NCBI GenBank assembly: GCA_015039365.1
Contig: WION01000087.1
Span: 1 to 64,000, forward strand
Origin: Amanita rubescens
Lineage: Eukaryota > Basidiomycota > Agaricomycetes > Agaricales > Amanitaceae
Reading direction: 5' to 3'
Length of the DNA: 64,000 nucleotides
The first letter of the stretch is position 1; each line of letters starts with the position of its first letter. Under the pieces are notes generated by a model. That model saw nothing but the letters and a program-made list of their open reading frames with translations. It was not told where the DNA came from and did no database searches. Below, piece after piece: positions 44,056 through 56,010 of the stretch. The position numbers were made by a program, and so were the translations under genes.

Positions 44056-45250
44056 ATGCCATTTGGCGAAGTCGTCTGTGGATCACCAGGCTCAGGAAAA
44101 TCGACTTACTGCTATGGAAAACATCAGCTTTTTAATGTGCTAAATCGACCCATATCTATCGTCAACCTTGACCCGGCCAACGAAAACATACCCTATCCAT
44201 GTGACATTGACATATCATCGCTGATAACGTTGAAGGACGCAACGGACGCACATGGTCTCGGGCCCAACGGCGGAATGTTGTACTGTATGGAGTATTTGGA
44301 GGCAAATTTTGATTGGCTGGAGGAGAAATTGAAGGATTTGGGTCCGGACGCATATGTGTTGTTTGACCTCCCCGGCCAGGTGGAGCTCAGCACAAGTCAC
44401 GACAGTGTCAAGAATATTATAAACAAATTGACGAAGATTGGATTTCGAGTGAGTCGCAGCCCAACGTGTGCTTGAAATTGTCTTGCTGAGTCTCTTGGAC
44501 ACCAGCTTGCCGCCGTGCATCTCTGCGACGCTCATTACGTTACGGATGCCTCGAAATACGTGTCTGTGCTACTTTTGTCGCTGAGGGCTATGCTCCACCT
44601 TGAACTTCCCCATATCAATGTCCTATCGAAAGTGGATCTTATCAAGCAGTATGGAGATTTAGGTACGTCAAAACTTGACTTGACTTGATCTTCGTAAGCT
44701 AACTTCTTCAGACTTCAATCTGGAATATTATACAGAAGTACAAGACCTATCCTACATTGAAAATGCGCTGTCTGCTTCGCTTCCACCCAAATTCGCCTCG
44801 CTCAACATGTCTCTCATCTCTCTTATCGAGGATTTCAGCCTAGTCGGCTTTGAAACGTTAGCGGTGGAAGACAAACACTCTATGCTTCATCTGGCTCGAG
44901 CTATCGACCGCGCAACCGGATATGTATTTGTTCCACCTGCAGATGCTACTCAAACTCAGCCATCTGCAGCCAAGGAACCGCCCAAGCCCGCAGTGCTGCG
45001 ACCAAACGAATATGCGTTGCATTCATCTACCATGTCTATCCTCCGTGGGCCACGGAGTGATATACGGGATGTCCAGGAGAGATGGATAGACGCAAGAGAA
45101 GAATGGGACGCGTACGAGCGAAAAGAATGGAGGAAGGAAGGCGAGATCGCACGCGAGATGGCCAAAGAGGCAGGATTTGCATCACCTACGGCGGAACGTA
45201 CCACGGTTCACGAAAACGAGAGTTCGCTCATCGGTATGCGGGACGCCTAA
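44056..45250 (+). CDS. GPN2: GPN-loop GTPase 2
   Basis: GPN-loop GTPases help assemble and import RNA polymerase II. Three exons: 44056-44448, 44506-44662 and 44712-45250, with phases that join cleanly. The start [19 protein letters not shown] carries the P-loop; NLDPANE follows. The diagnostic insertion [13 protein letters not shown] is present, then DLPGQVEL (G3), LSKVDLI (G4 region) and a final helical part. Length is about 363 residues, as expected, and the order of motifs fits GPN2 rather than GPN1, which has a long acidic tail. An upstream GTG at 44038 is not a credible start in a fungus. Confidence 0.93.
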
Positions 45251-46529
45251 TACCGTTACTCTTGACGATGCCGAGTACAACCAATGCTAGCGCTTCTCTG
45301 ACCTCTTATCTATAAATTGGTTATGAGTGCAAGGTTTGAAAGTAGCGATGATACTTTTCAGACTTGCGTTGCCCAGAGGCTCGCCGCAACGTGCAATTTC
45401 CAGGGCTTTGGGCAATCTACGGAGGGTCAGGTTTCATGAAATACTCGTGTATCTTGAGTTGATACTGAGTTGATACTATCCCCCTCCATTCGTCATTACC
45501 AGCATTCCTCACCCCTAGAGGTACTTGTCAATTAGCTCGTTGACATTCCATTTTTCTGTCGGCAGTCACACTGCATATTACAAATGTCTACTTGCTCGAA
45601 GTTTTGCAGTAGCGCCAACATGGTGTAGCTTTCGAAATTGCTTCGATCGCGACTAGCATCTGCATTTGTTCGAAGCGAGGATGGCGGGATTTTTCATCTC
45701 CACAGGATAGCCATGATGCAAGAATGCGGTCATCAGGAGAGAAGTTCAATAGAAAAGGGTCATGAAGGTAATAACTTTATTTACACGGACAGTTTGATTG
45801 GCCGTTAATTGCGTCTTTTTTAATACTGTCCGCTCATACCCCGTTGTCTAATACTAGGATCAATTGACGATGGATCACGCAATATTGATGATAATCGTGG
45901 AGGCGTACTCAATCCGGCATTGGGATTCGCATTTCAACCAATTGTTCTTTCGTCTTTTTGAAAGCCTCTAAACCTGCGATCAGTGCGCTCTAGCTTGGGT
46001 ACCCTGGCCGATTGTCTGCTTCGTAATGCGATGCTAGGTTCTAGGGCGAGTTACATCGAGGAAAGAATACTCTCACACGGGAAGTTGCGGCTCCCATATG
46101 ACCACCTCTATTTTGAGATGCATCGCGGCTCGCCTCGGCAAAGTGATATACATTGCTAGTCCACCCTGTCTCCAATTAAAACTTACGAAACCACAGCATT
46201 TGGACTTTTCCCCAGAAGTGAAAAGTATTATTAGGCATAAGGTGTTCATAGAAGCAAAAATCCTCAGGTCAGCGACGGTCATTATATTATCATGTAGTCG
46301 CATTATCTAACCTGAGCAACGTTTGTTTGCCGGGGATGGATGACCGTTACCACGAGACGGATTTAATCCGGTCTGGTAGCTCCCATCACATTCAACCTTT
46401 TACCGTTTGAAGACTTCCTTATCAAATTATCAATCCAGTCACATCATAAAAAAAAGAGAAACAAGCACAGGTAAGGAAAGAATCAAAGAAAACCGCAAAA
46501 ACGGTGAGCAGCACTGAATACGGATGACA
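45251..46529. other. Gene-free gap
   Basis: I see no gene, RNA or repeat shared with the rest of the window. Confidence 0.4.
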
Positions 46530-47180
46530 GAGACAGTACGCGATTATGGCTGGCCAACTGCTTTTGCATAAATAATTTTGTCTGGTTTGTCTTCTGACGT
46601 GCACAGGCTGCCAGCGGCATTAGTCAGCGCAGTCCAGGCCGAATTCGCCGATCACAGAAACTCTAAAAATGCAAGTTCGTTGGTGCCCCTAACGTCATTG
46701 AACTGGGTAAGATGACCATTCTGCATCGAACGGTCGGCTTAAGAAACCCGATTTTAATATAGAAATCATTACACCACAAGAATCCTTGGCTTCTTGGCTC
46801 ACCTTGGCATTCTGTGTGAGCATCTCGCGCGATTTTGAGATCACACGGCGTCATATTAAGCAAGGATGGCAGTTTGAGCATGGAATTGCTCGTCAATTTT
46901 ACGGTACGTTCCCAACAGCATTCTGTCAAAAGTCAGTATCATTGATAAGCCAAATGAAGCTAGCCAAGCGACGCACAAAAGACGGTGGATGCAACCAACA
47001 TTTCTAGAATGGCTTTAACAGAACCCCCATCACCCATCCTGGTGGTAATTCTACGCACGACCCGACATGTTGGCAGAATAATTTCACGTCACCCGTCCAT
47101 TTGCTTCAACGCATTCGTGTTTCGCATAACACCCAAAGTTATAAAGGCGAGCTCTGGAAGGCCAGTATCCTCAGCACTTT
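46530..47180 (+). repeat. Left arm of a large inverted duplication
   Basis: Matches 48680-49400 in inverted orientation and, in its right two-thirds, 49990-50400 directly. Shared landmarks include GCTCACCTTGGCATTCTGTG, GCGACGCACAAAAGACGGTG and CAAAGTTATAAAGGCGAGCT. The last is the core promoter of the small gene carried by the other two copies; here the sequence diverges just after it, so the arm has a promoter but no gene. Confidence 0.75.
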
Positions 47181-48065
47181 GAACACCAGCGTCAGATGCA
47201 TGATCGAGATAGTAACTGAACACTAACAATGATAGTCAGCGGTAAGATTTGGAGAAGCAAACAAACACCTCCCGCCGCAGTAACATGTATCTCCGCAATC
47301 TTCACTAGACAGCATCATGTACACACATTCAGAGTAGATCTGAGGCGGCTTGACCCATTGATACCATCTTTCACATGAGTATCCTTCACGGGGTCCTTCC
47401 TAAATAACGCTGGTGTTGACAGCGATAGGGGGGACAACCACAAACGGACTGTAGGATAGCGAAGAATAGGCGGACGAAATGTGCGTATATTGCACGCGCG
47501 ATGAAGATAAGAACAGGTAGTAATACTTCAAGTTGGGCATCACGATGAATTGGTGCCTCGTTTTATCACACTCAGCGCTGCCCACACTCAGCAAAGCGAG
47601 AATACGTACTTGTAAAGACTCCATTTAACAAGACCGACGTGATGAGTCCTTAAACGGGGTCTGATAAGGCAATACTCAGACGGTATATAACCCTGGCGTT
47701 GAATGTGAACGAAATCGTGATCAAAACTATAATTTCGGTTCCTAGGACGCGATACCAACACGGCTGAGATCGCGCGATGAGACTTGAAGCTTGAAGTTGG
47801 CCGTTAAGTTCGTTCAACGTCCGAGTCACTTGAACCGTGTGAAACCGAAAAGTCGCTAGTCACGCGGCCATACGTCAGTAAACTTTTGTAATCATGGTAT
47901 CGGTTTTGTTCAAGTTGGAACGGTCGCACAGCGCTGCTTCTACGGGAATGTGATCAACTTGGTTATTCTCACCTCTCGCACCAGTATCAATTCTGTCAGG
48001 CAACGCAAACTATAATTCAAATGTGTCTCAATCTCTTGTTGTACACGTGTAACTTTCGGAGAGAA
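47181..48065. other. Spacer inside the inverted duplication
   Basis: Nothing recognised. It is unique within the window. Confidence 0.4.
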
Positions 48066-48671
48066 CTACGCGGGAAGCAGCTTGAAGATGGGCTGGTTCT
48101 CCACAAGGTCTCTGCCAGGAGCAAGGCCAACCTAAATATTAAAGGTAAATTTCCGCTCCTTTTATATTCACAAAGGCACGTACAAAAGGTTCAGTAGATT
48201 TGCTCTGGAACCAGTACAAATCCTCGCCGGCGGGATAGATTCTATGCTACGTCAGTTTTCTTGATACCACAAAATGACTTCTTGCTTACTGATGGTTGCC
48301 TCCAATGGGGGCGAGCTGCCACTCATAAGGACCCGGGGCCAATATGATATGCTGAGTACCATACTAAGAATGCGAGTCGACCACGAATGGAACATGGAAC
48401 TTACACGTTTATGGGGTCCGGGGTGGACGTAAAGCCCGCCGTGACCTCGGATGGTGACAGTAGTAGTCCTATTGGGGAGAACAGGACCGGTGAATACGAA
48501 GAACTTCGGTATGATACATTGTCAGTGTCGGTGAAGGTGACTTCGTAAAGTACATACGTTGATGGGAAGGTCGGCGGGAGTGGTCACGACGCGGTCTCCA
48601 CCTTTGGGGAAAGGAATGAGGAATTCCTTGGTTTGAACGCTCTGGATCTTGTGAACTGTTGTAACTGACAT
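48066..48671 (-). CDS. Small multi-exon protein, inverted copy; one splice junction out of phase
   Basis: Paralogue of the gene at 50416. Exon 1 starts MSVTTVHKIQSVQTKEF at 48671 and ends at a GTATGT donor. Later exons read TTTVTIRGHGGLYVHPGPHK, HIILAPGPYEWQLAPIGG, IYPAGEDLYWFQS and VGLAPGRDLVENQP, ending FKLLPA at 48066. The acceptor before exon 2 reads AATAGG followed by ACTACT, leaving one extra base relative to the other copy; unless an unusual acceptor is used, the frame breaks there, so this may be a young pseudogene. TATAAAAG lies upstream in the repeated arm. Function unknown; the pattern of three similar segments could fit a beta-trefoil, which is a guess. Confidence 0.5.
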
Positions 48672-48679
48672 CGTAGACA

Positions 48680-49400
48680 AAGCAAGCTGTGGAGTTCAAA
48701 TTGCTGAGGATACTGGCCATCCAGAGCTCGCTTTTATAACTTTGAGTGTTACGGTTACGTGAACCAGACGAATGTATTGAAGCAAATGTACAGGTGATAT
48801 GAAGTTATTTCTGCCAACACATTCGTGAGTAGAATTACCGCCAGGATGAGAATGAACGTTCTGTTGAAAATTCTAGAACTGTTCGTTACATCCACCGTCT
48901 TTTGTGCGTCGCTTGGCTAGCCGCATTTGGCTCATCAATGATACCGAACTTGACGGTTTGACGGAATGCTGTCAGGTACGTACCCTAAAATTTACGGGTA
49001 ATTCCGCGCTCAAACTGCCATCCCTGCTAAATATTACGCTGTGTGATCTCCAAATCACGCGAGGTGCTCGCACAGAATGCCAAGGTGAGCCAAGAAGGTA
49101 AGGGTTCGTGTTGTGTAACGACTGCTCTATTAAATTCGGTATCATTTGATAAACTGACGTGCAGAGTAATTGTCATCTTACTCGGTTCATGTTAGGGCAC
49201 CTATTCTTAGGAGCAGGTATTAGCCGAGCTTCTGTGATCGGGGAATCCGGTGTGGAGTGCGCTAACTAATGCCGCAATGTTACATAAAGGCCGTCAAGAA
49301 GGCAAGGGACTGAGAAACCGGATAAAATTATTTATACAAAAGCAGTTGGCAAGCCATAATCGCGTACCGTCTAGTCAACTCCAGACTGATACATTCCATG
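48680..49400 (-). repeat. Right arm of the inverted duplication
   Basis: Inverted match to 46530-47180 over roughly 650-700 bp with small indels. It provides the upstream region, including TATAAAAGCGAGCTCTGG, of the gene at 48066-48671. Confidence 0.75.
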
Positions 49401-49989
49401 GAACTAAGGGGTTTGGACGGATATATGTCTAATAGTATCGCGCTTTGCTGTGGGCCATCAGTGTCTGGCCTGTGCTCGTCTGTAGACCCCGTCTTTTCAG
49501 ACTCTCGAAGGTTGTCTGGCACGCCCGGTGTTCCTGGGTTTATCTAAGTCTCCGGAGATAAGTTGGGGTTCTGTAGGCGTGTCAAGAATAACGCGAAGAC
49601 AACACATACTTGGTTCTCTGCGGTAGAACTCCGCTCCGAGTGGCCGGGAGCGTCGGAAGAGTCCGGGTTACATAATGGCAGGGAGCGGTTACTTCTTGTC
49701 TACCAACACGGGACATTGATAACCGGCAACCGAAGGCATTCAAACGCTTGCGCCCAGTAACCTCCAGTAACATATGTCTGGAATCACACACTAGTATCGG
49801 GGGCACAGCCTTCAGTGTTTTGTCAGGTTTGTTTGTTGCTGCGGCATTAGGTCTGCGGCCAGTTAAGTTCAGCTCCCGAAACGTTCACTAAAAATGGAAC
49901 CTGTCAGTTCAGAACCGAGTAAGATAAAAATTACTTTCCGTCGTAATGTCGGTTTGACTAGAACCATCGGATGATAGTAATCGCAGGAC

Positions 49990-50415
49990 GTAAATCGTAT
50001 ACTTGTGGGTTCACCTTGGCATCCTGTGTGAGGAACTCGTGTCATTTCGAGGTCTTACTGGGACAAGAACAACGTTCTGAGCGCAGAATTTTCTGATTTT
50101 ACGGTACGTTCGAAAAGAAGCCTGCCAAAGGCCGAATGCGATATTATTGATATACCAAATGCAGGTGGCCAAACGACGCATAGAACACGATGAACACAAC
50201 TACATTTCCGGAATGAGGGTGCGTATTACCCATCCTGACGGCAATTCTACTCACGATCTCACATTTCGGCAGCATGACTTGTCGTCACCTGCCAAGTTGT
50301 TTGCAGTGTGCCCGGGCACGTTCGCCTGGTTCACGTAACACCAAAAGTTATAAAAGCGAGCTCTCGATGGCTATTATCCTCAGTACTTTGAACTCCAGAG
50401 CTTACTTAGTCGACG
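49990..50415 (+). repeat. Third, direct partial copy of the repeated upstream region
   Basis: Matches 46790-47180 in direct orientation (CACCTTGGCATCCTGTGTGA, GCCAAACGACGCATAGAAC, AAAGTTATAAAAGCGAGCTC). It leads straight into the gene at 50416. The stretch 49401-49989 before it shows nothing I recognise. Confidence 0.7.
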
Positions 50416-51040
50416 ATGTCCGAGTCAGTGACGACAGTGCATTTCCGGATCCAAAGCCTTCAGACCCTGGAGTTCCTCCTCGAGTATCCCAGCGGTGGAA
50501 TTCGCGTCAAGACCACTCTTGACCGCGCCATTCACGTACGCACATACCATATGATAATTAGCTTCCACTAACACTGACAACATATCGTATTGAAGCCCTT
50601 TACAATCGTCCCTCCTCCTTCCCCTCGTCAGACTACTACCTGTGTCATCCGAGGCAGAGATGGGCTTTACGTCAGACCCGGGCCCGCAAACCAGGTACGT
50701 TCCATGTTCCATTGTGGTCAGTGACTCTTTCTAAATATGATGCTAAGCATATCGTATGGAGCAAGGAGCATTATGAATGGCAGGTCGCTCCCATTGGAGG
50801 CAAAGGCTATCAGTAAGCTTGAACTAATTTTGAAGATCAAAAGACCTGATGTGGCGTAGAATCTATCCCGCGGGTAAAGATTTGTACTGGTATCAGAGCA
50901 CCCACATTAAGCCTTATGTAAGTGCTTTTGTCGATCTCAAAGAAAGGGAATTTACGTTTTCTATTTAGGTCGGTCTTGTCCCTGGCAAAGACCTTATTGA
51001 GGAAGAGCCTGTCTTCAGGCTGATTCCGCTTCACATGTAG
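50416..51040 (+). CDS. Small five-exon protein of unknown function, intact copy
   Basis: Exons: 50416-50535, 50632-50694, about 50750-50813, about 50856-50914 and about 50969-51040, all joining in phase with GT-AG introns. The protein of about 126 residues reads MSESVTTVHFRIQSLQTLEF at the start, then TTTCVIRGRDGLYVRPGPAN, HIVWSKEHYEWQVAPIGGKG, IYPAGKDLYWYQSTHIKPY and VGLVPGKDLIEEEPVFRLIP, ending LHM. No signal peptide. The segment layout resembles small beta-trefoil proteins (lectins or peptidase inhibitors) of mushrooms, but I cannot assign a family. TATAAAAG lies about 67 bp upstream. Confidence 0.6.
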
Positions 51041-51848
51041 TTCCCTCCCGATGATATACGAGTACAATAAGAGACCGATGTACAATTGAATTGTGGTACA
51101 GAATTGAATGCTACTTTGTCACTTTGTCCTGTGGATGGCAGACGAGTCTCCTTGAAAGGTAACTGCTGATGCGAGCGGACTTGAGCAATTCGATGATATA
51201 TAGGATGAAATTTTGAAAAAATGACAGCACCTTCGTCAGCAGTTGGTCAGCAGTCCACGCTCCTCGTTTCCAACGTATGACCCGCATAACCCATTATGGC
51301 TTGGTAGAGGGGCTGTGGTCGTCGCATTCGCCAACCGTAGGTCACACATCAGGCATGTTAACCCGGTGCTGTACGCATACTAGATCTCAGCCTGGGATTG
51401 GAATGTAAGACCGAAGATACGCACATTGATGGGCCGTGTGGTTGGTCTTGCCAAGATGGTAGCCGTAACGACAACATGCCACGCGTGATGTCGTGGACTT
51501 GACTTTGCGATACTTGGCCGCGCCAATGGGATTGGGACTAGAACAGAAGCTGAAGGAGTAGAGGCATTGAATAGATCGATGTGACCCAGTTCAGGAAAGC
51601 CGCAGTCATCGTCGCAATCGTATCCTAGTGGCCATGGTGATCCGAGGGACAGCTGACTCCTGGCATTTGGACATGGAAGTCATCCACTACTCTGCAAGTA
51701 TAAAAAGTCCCTGACCGGCGCGTTGTCAGGAACCAGGGGCTGCGACATCAGCGTCGCTAGCGACAGCGATCAATTAGTCGACCATATATAAGCAGTCCCT
51801 AGTACTCCCTTGATACGCTCATCCCTAAGGCCGCAGGCGTCCTTAAGT
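51041..51848. other. Gap
   Basis: No gene. The short string CGGACTTGAGCAATTCGATG (near 51177) recurs near 52627. Confidence 0.4.
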
Positions 51849-52462
51849 ATGAATCTTTTCACTCTCTTCTTCCTTTCACTCTTTTCTTTCGTCCTTTCTT
51901 TCCCTCTCTTTCGTCGCGATGTGTTTGTTCCACCAATTCTCTACCCAATAAAGACGACCGTATGGAGAGTTGGAGAAAAACACCATGTTATCTGGTACGT
52001 GTCGCCCTATCTGGATTCATCATTCCCGACTCCTCGTAATCGTCACAGGGACAACACCCATCCTCCTGCCCAAATAACCAATCCATTTGGTAAAATTTAT
52101 CTGAGAAAGGGGGGCGAACGGGGCCTGACAGACGTAAGAAGTGAGTGGTCACTTACATACTGGGAACGCCTTCTAAGATGTTGCCTGATCTGTATCATCA
52201 GACCCTCTAATTGGTGGTTTCAATGTCTCGGCGATGGACCGAATCGAGATCACGGTGCCAGCTACCTACAGGGATGAGCCGTTGAAAACGGGGAGCGACT
52301 ATCAAATCGTTTGTAAGTGGCACGACACGCAATCACATCCCCCCCCTCCTGACCCGAGCTCTTTCAGTGATGGGTAACTCTGGAAACTGGAGCCCAGAAT
52401 TTACCATCATCGCACCTGGAGACGCAACTCAACAAGCCTTTAGCGTCAAGTCACGACTCTGA
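51849..52462 (+). CDS. Secreted Kre9/Knh-like protein without GPI tail
   Basis: Four exons. Exon 1 encodes a signal peptide (MNLFTLFFLSLFSFVLSFPL) and DVFVPPILYPIKTTVWRVGE. Then WDNTHPPAQITNPFGKIYLR, PLIGGFNVSAMDRIEITVP and LMGNSGNWSPEFTI, ending FSVKSRL at 52462. The pattern VW-x2-G-x7-W, followed by a GxIYLR strand and a final NSGNWSPEF strand, is that of the Kre9/Knh1-like N-terminal domain common in secreted and GPI-anchored basidiomycete proteins. Here the protein stops right after the domain, so the usual Ser/Thr-rich stalk and GPI signal are missing. Probable cell-wall or secreted protein. Confidence 0.75.
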
Positions 52463-52766
52463 GGAGTTTCTTTGTTACATTGCTTCGATTGTGCGGGTTG
52501 GACTGGATACGGACTTTTTTACAGCGGAGTGATGCTGGACGTCACTTCGTGGAGTACATAATGGGAAAGTGTTGACGCCCCCTGTGGTTGGCAAACAAAA
52601 TGTGACGAGAATAAGGCTAGCAATCCGGACTTGAGCAATTCGATGATGTCAGTAGTATTCGCGGGTGTGATGGATGAGCGCGTGGCAATTGTTTGTCCGT
52701 GTTTGCGCCTCGTGCCTCGTTCTAGCGCCCGTGGGCCGCTCACATGAGCGCAAACCGCTCATCACC

Positions 52767-53758
52767 ATGGGGTCCATATCAGCCAGACGACTCGGAAAAG
52801 AACTATCAGAAATACGTCAAGAAGGCTGTCCTGTTGGTGAATTATGCCCTCATTCACGCCTCGCTATCCGTCATGATCCCTTGTCACTTGGCAGGCATCA
52901 AGCTCGTGAAAGCGGACGATTTTGAAACGTGGTGGTTTACAATTGAGGTGATGGGTGAATCCCTTTATAAAGTGAATGGATCTTATAGCATTTCGTGATG
53001 CGGAACTGATGGAGGCGATGACCACAACAGGGAGAGGTATTCACACTCCAATTTCGATTCGACGCTCAGTATCCGATATCGGCGCCAGCGGTTCAGTTCG
53101 TAGTCACTGATGGAAAACAATCACCTGTTCATCCTGTGCGTTCTTCCACCTTCTCTTTTGTCCAAGTTGGGGCGCTAACTACGCAACGCTAGCACGTATA
53201 CTCAAACGGACATGTACATCTCTCTCTCTCTACCCTGCTTAGCATCCTCTTATTCACGCGTCTCACCAGATATGCGCGTCAATCTTAGGAAACGAATGGT
53301 CTCCGGTGCTAAGCGTCGTAGCGGTGTGCGTGACTCTCCAAAGCATGTTGGCATCGTGCAAGGTACGTCACCCTTATCTCTCTGGATACCAAATATGATT
53401 GATTATCTTGTAGAAGAAAGAACGGTATGCTCCCATCACCCACCAACCCTCAAAGCTGATCTGACCCGACTTTTGCTCCCTCCTTACCTTAAAAGACCGG
53501 TCGACAACGACCGATACGTACGATACGCACCTGAAAACCCAAAGAAGGTTAGTAGTCTCCTTTTAATGCGCGCTCTGTCTTCTCACGCTCACTTGGTTCT
53601 TGGTAGACCCGGTTCCACTACGACGGTACGTCGGTTTTCAACGATATCCAATCTTTAAACTCACCCTGTTGCTGATGATGAATCCCGTAGACGATAGGTA
53701 AGTTCTCGCTCATGCATATGATCCGCTAAAAGCTCATCATCGCCTCGACAGCGTATGA
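52767..53758 (+). CDS. UBE2W: Ubiquitin-conjugating enzyme E2, UBE2W type
   Basis: E2 enzymes pass ubiquitin from E1 to substrates; UBE2W homologues modify protein N-termini. The spliced reading runs MGSISARRLGKELSEIRQEG, IKLVKADDFETWWFTIEVMG, GEVFTLQFRFDAQYPISAPA, VQFVVTDGKQSPVHP, HVYSNGHICASILGNEWSPV (active-site Cys in the ICASIL block), LSVVAVCVTLQSMLASCKKK, RPVDNDRYVRYAPENPKKTR and FHYDDDSV. About nine exons with short GT-AG introns, several under 60 nt, one exon only 11 nt. HVYSNGH in place of HPN and the acidic HYDDDSV tail identify the UBE2W subfamily. Convergent with the Rab escort gene. Confidence 0.93.
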
Positions 53759-54154
53759 AATTCCAAATCCACTTTTTTCACCCCAACTTATCTTTCAACT
53801 ACCTGCAACTTTCCGGACTGTTCGAGAGATTCTGTAATTCGACTCAAATGTATAATGTGAACATTTTTTTTTCTTTCTTTTTGCAAACCTCGAACTTGGT
53901 ACCCGCACGGCATGTATCGCTGCCTGATCGGAGCCTCTGGTAGTCGATCGTTCCGTGTGACTCGGAGACATTCGATTTGCGAATGAGAATGTTTAGACAC
54001 GCGAGCGACAGTGACAACGTCGCGTCGAGACAGCGGCACAGGGAGACGAGCCCGAACAAGCGCAACTTCATTGATTAACTCATATTCGCGGACCACTACC
54101 CCAAATGATAAATAAGCTTTTTGATCCTTCTTTATCGTACATAGTCCACCACCT

Positions 54155-55982
54155 TCACCACCCATCCGTATCATCATCCTCCGTCTCACTCAAACTCACC
54201 TCAGACGGCCAAAAAGTCCAATTCTCAACAGGCTCTTGCGGTCTCATCGCCCGTACGGCCTCCCGGAACACCCGTTCGGCATGGATCGCTGCGAGATCGG
54301 GAGCCTCGGGCAGTCGATCGTTCCGTAGCGGAGGTGTGACGAGACATTTGACCCGATCCGAAGTTGGGGTTGCGGTTGCCATTGTAGGAGGAGGCGGATC
54401 TCTCGAATGAGGATGTTCAAAGTAATAAGTTGCCAAGAGCGGTTCACGCCTGTCCTCAGACAACGACAAAGTCGCGTCAAGGTACGGCTTCAAAATCTCT
54501 TTCGGATCCCTTGCTTCCGTTCCGAGTTCCATAGCAAGGGCAATGTACAATATACCTTTTTTTTTATTTTTATCGCGTCAGTCAGTGAATCTCGCATTGA
54601 GAGGAAATGAGAAAGACGTTACTTTTTCCTCTAGGCGCAGACATGGCACTCTCGCCCGTAACCAACACTGTAGCCGCTCTCGAGGTTGACCCTCCTGGAA
54701 GCGAAGAGGGAGGAAAGACGAGTATCCCCGTATCAATTGGTGGTGGTGGCGGCGGCGTTTGGTCGCCTCGGTTTTGGTCCTCACCGCTGCCCTCTTCCAC
54801 AACAGAGTTCCCGCGAGGCGAGAACGAAATCGGAAAATCGATAATCGCAATACACCTCGCAATCGACAAAGCCCTCTCTTCCCCCTCCGTTCCGGCCGCG
54901 ACCCAGTTCAGATCCCACTCAGGCGGGAGGTACCCCGTCATACCAGGCGAGGCAATCACCAACTTGCAGAATAACGGATCCGGGACGTCTTCCACGTCAA
55001 CTTTGCTCCACGTACTGTTGTTCGGCTCGTCACCATCAGGAGCAGGAGGAGCACAGCCAGAGATGGACAAGATCCGTCTTCCGAGAATATAAATCGCCCC
55101 ACTGACAGCTGCAGCGCGACAAAATCCTTGCGCGATCTCGCCCGTACCGCCATAATGGCCCACGAGGAACGGGGAAGGTCCGTATCGTCCTGCTGCACGC
55201 ATGTATTTGCGTAGACGAGTCAGCGCGGGTATCGTTGGTTCTATTGCTTGCATCAGTTACGAATCCAGACACAAAAGGGGAGAGAGAGAGAGAGACCTAT
55301 CGGAGAAGTACAATACGCCAACGCGTACCCGATAGCCTCAACCACATCCTCCCCAAGTCCAAACACCGTCTTCACAAACTCGAAAAACGACAAATCAGCT
55401 TGTTGTTTCTTCATCTCTGGTTTATCTTCAAACTCGCTCATAGCAAACGTGAGGAACCGCATGATTCGACGTTTATCGACTAGAGTGAGTTGTTTGTTTT
55501 TGAAAATGTCTTCTTTGGAACTGGGTACGCTTTTGACTGTGCCTCCACCGCTGGGGTGGTGGTGGGAGTAGATGCCTACTGAATCGACGAGTTTGAATCC
55601 GCCGTATTTGGAGACGCCGGAGGAGATGAGGGAGGAGATGATAGGTCCGACGGAAGGGATAACGGAAGGACACAGTGAGAGGGAGTAGTAACGCGAATGA
55701 GACAAGGAAGTGTTGCCATCACGAGTGATATGAGTGTATCGCGGTGAGGAGCTAGCGATCCACTGAACGAATTCGTCAAGTGATAAACTGGCTTCCTCTG
55801 CGCCGTAATACTTGTCAACATCAACATGGGCGACTTTGAACCCGGCTTTTGACAAGGCTCTGTACAAGTGAGCTCTGAGCTCTGTACGCACTTGCTGCAA
55901 GCACTCACGCGGCGAGAATGGACTGAGTGAGAGACGTCCCTAGCACGACCACGTCAAACGAGTTAGAGTCCGAGTCAGTCAT
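54155..55982 (-). CDS. MRS6: Rab escort protein (GDI superfamily)
   Basis: Presents newly made Rab GTPases to geranylgeranyl transferase II. Exon 1 starts MTDSDSNSFDVVVLGTSLTQ at 55982, the FAD-like nucleotide-binding strand of the GDI fold; a 65-nt intron joins SILAA to LSKAGFKVAHVDVDKYYGAE. Further: KYGGFKLVDSVGIYSHHHPS (an inserted segment), VKSVPSSKEDIFKNKQLTLV, RRIMRFLTFAMSEFED, FVKTVFGLGEDVVEAIGYAL, then LRKYMRAAGRYGPSPFLVGH, GEIAQGFCRAAAVSGAIYIL. The last exon gives YIALAMELG and an acidic C-terminus ending DDTDGW. VPSSKEDIF and the long insertions favour REP over the shorter Rab GDI. It begins only 28 bp after the METTL16 stop. Confidence 0.88.
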
Positions 55983-56010
55983 TAGTACAGGCTAGAAGTT
56001 CCCGCCTGCC

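Noticed and set aside
54607..55092. Plus-strand frame of 161 residues
   Set aside because: Antisense to exons of the Rab escort protein.
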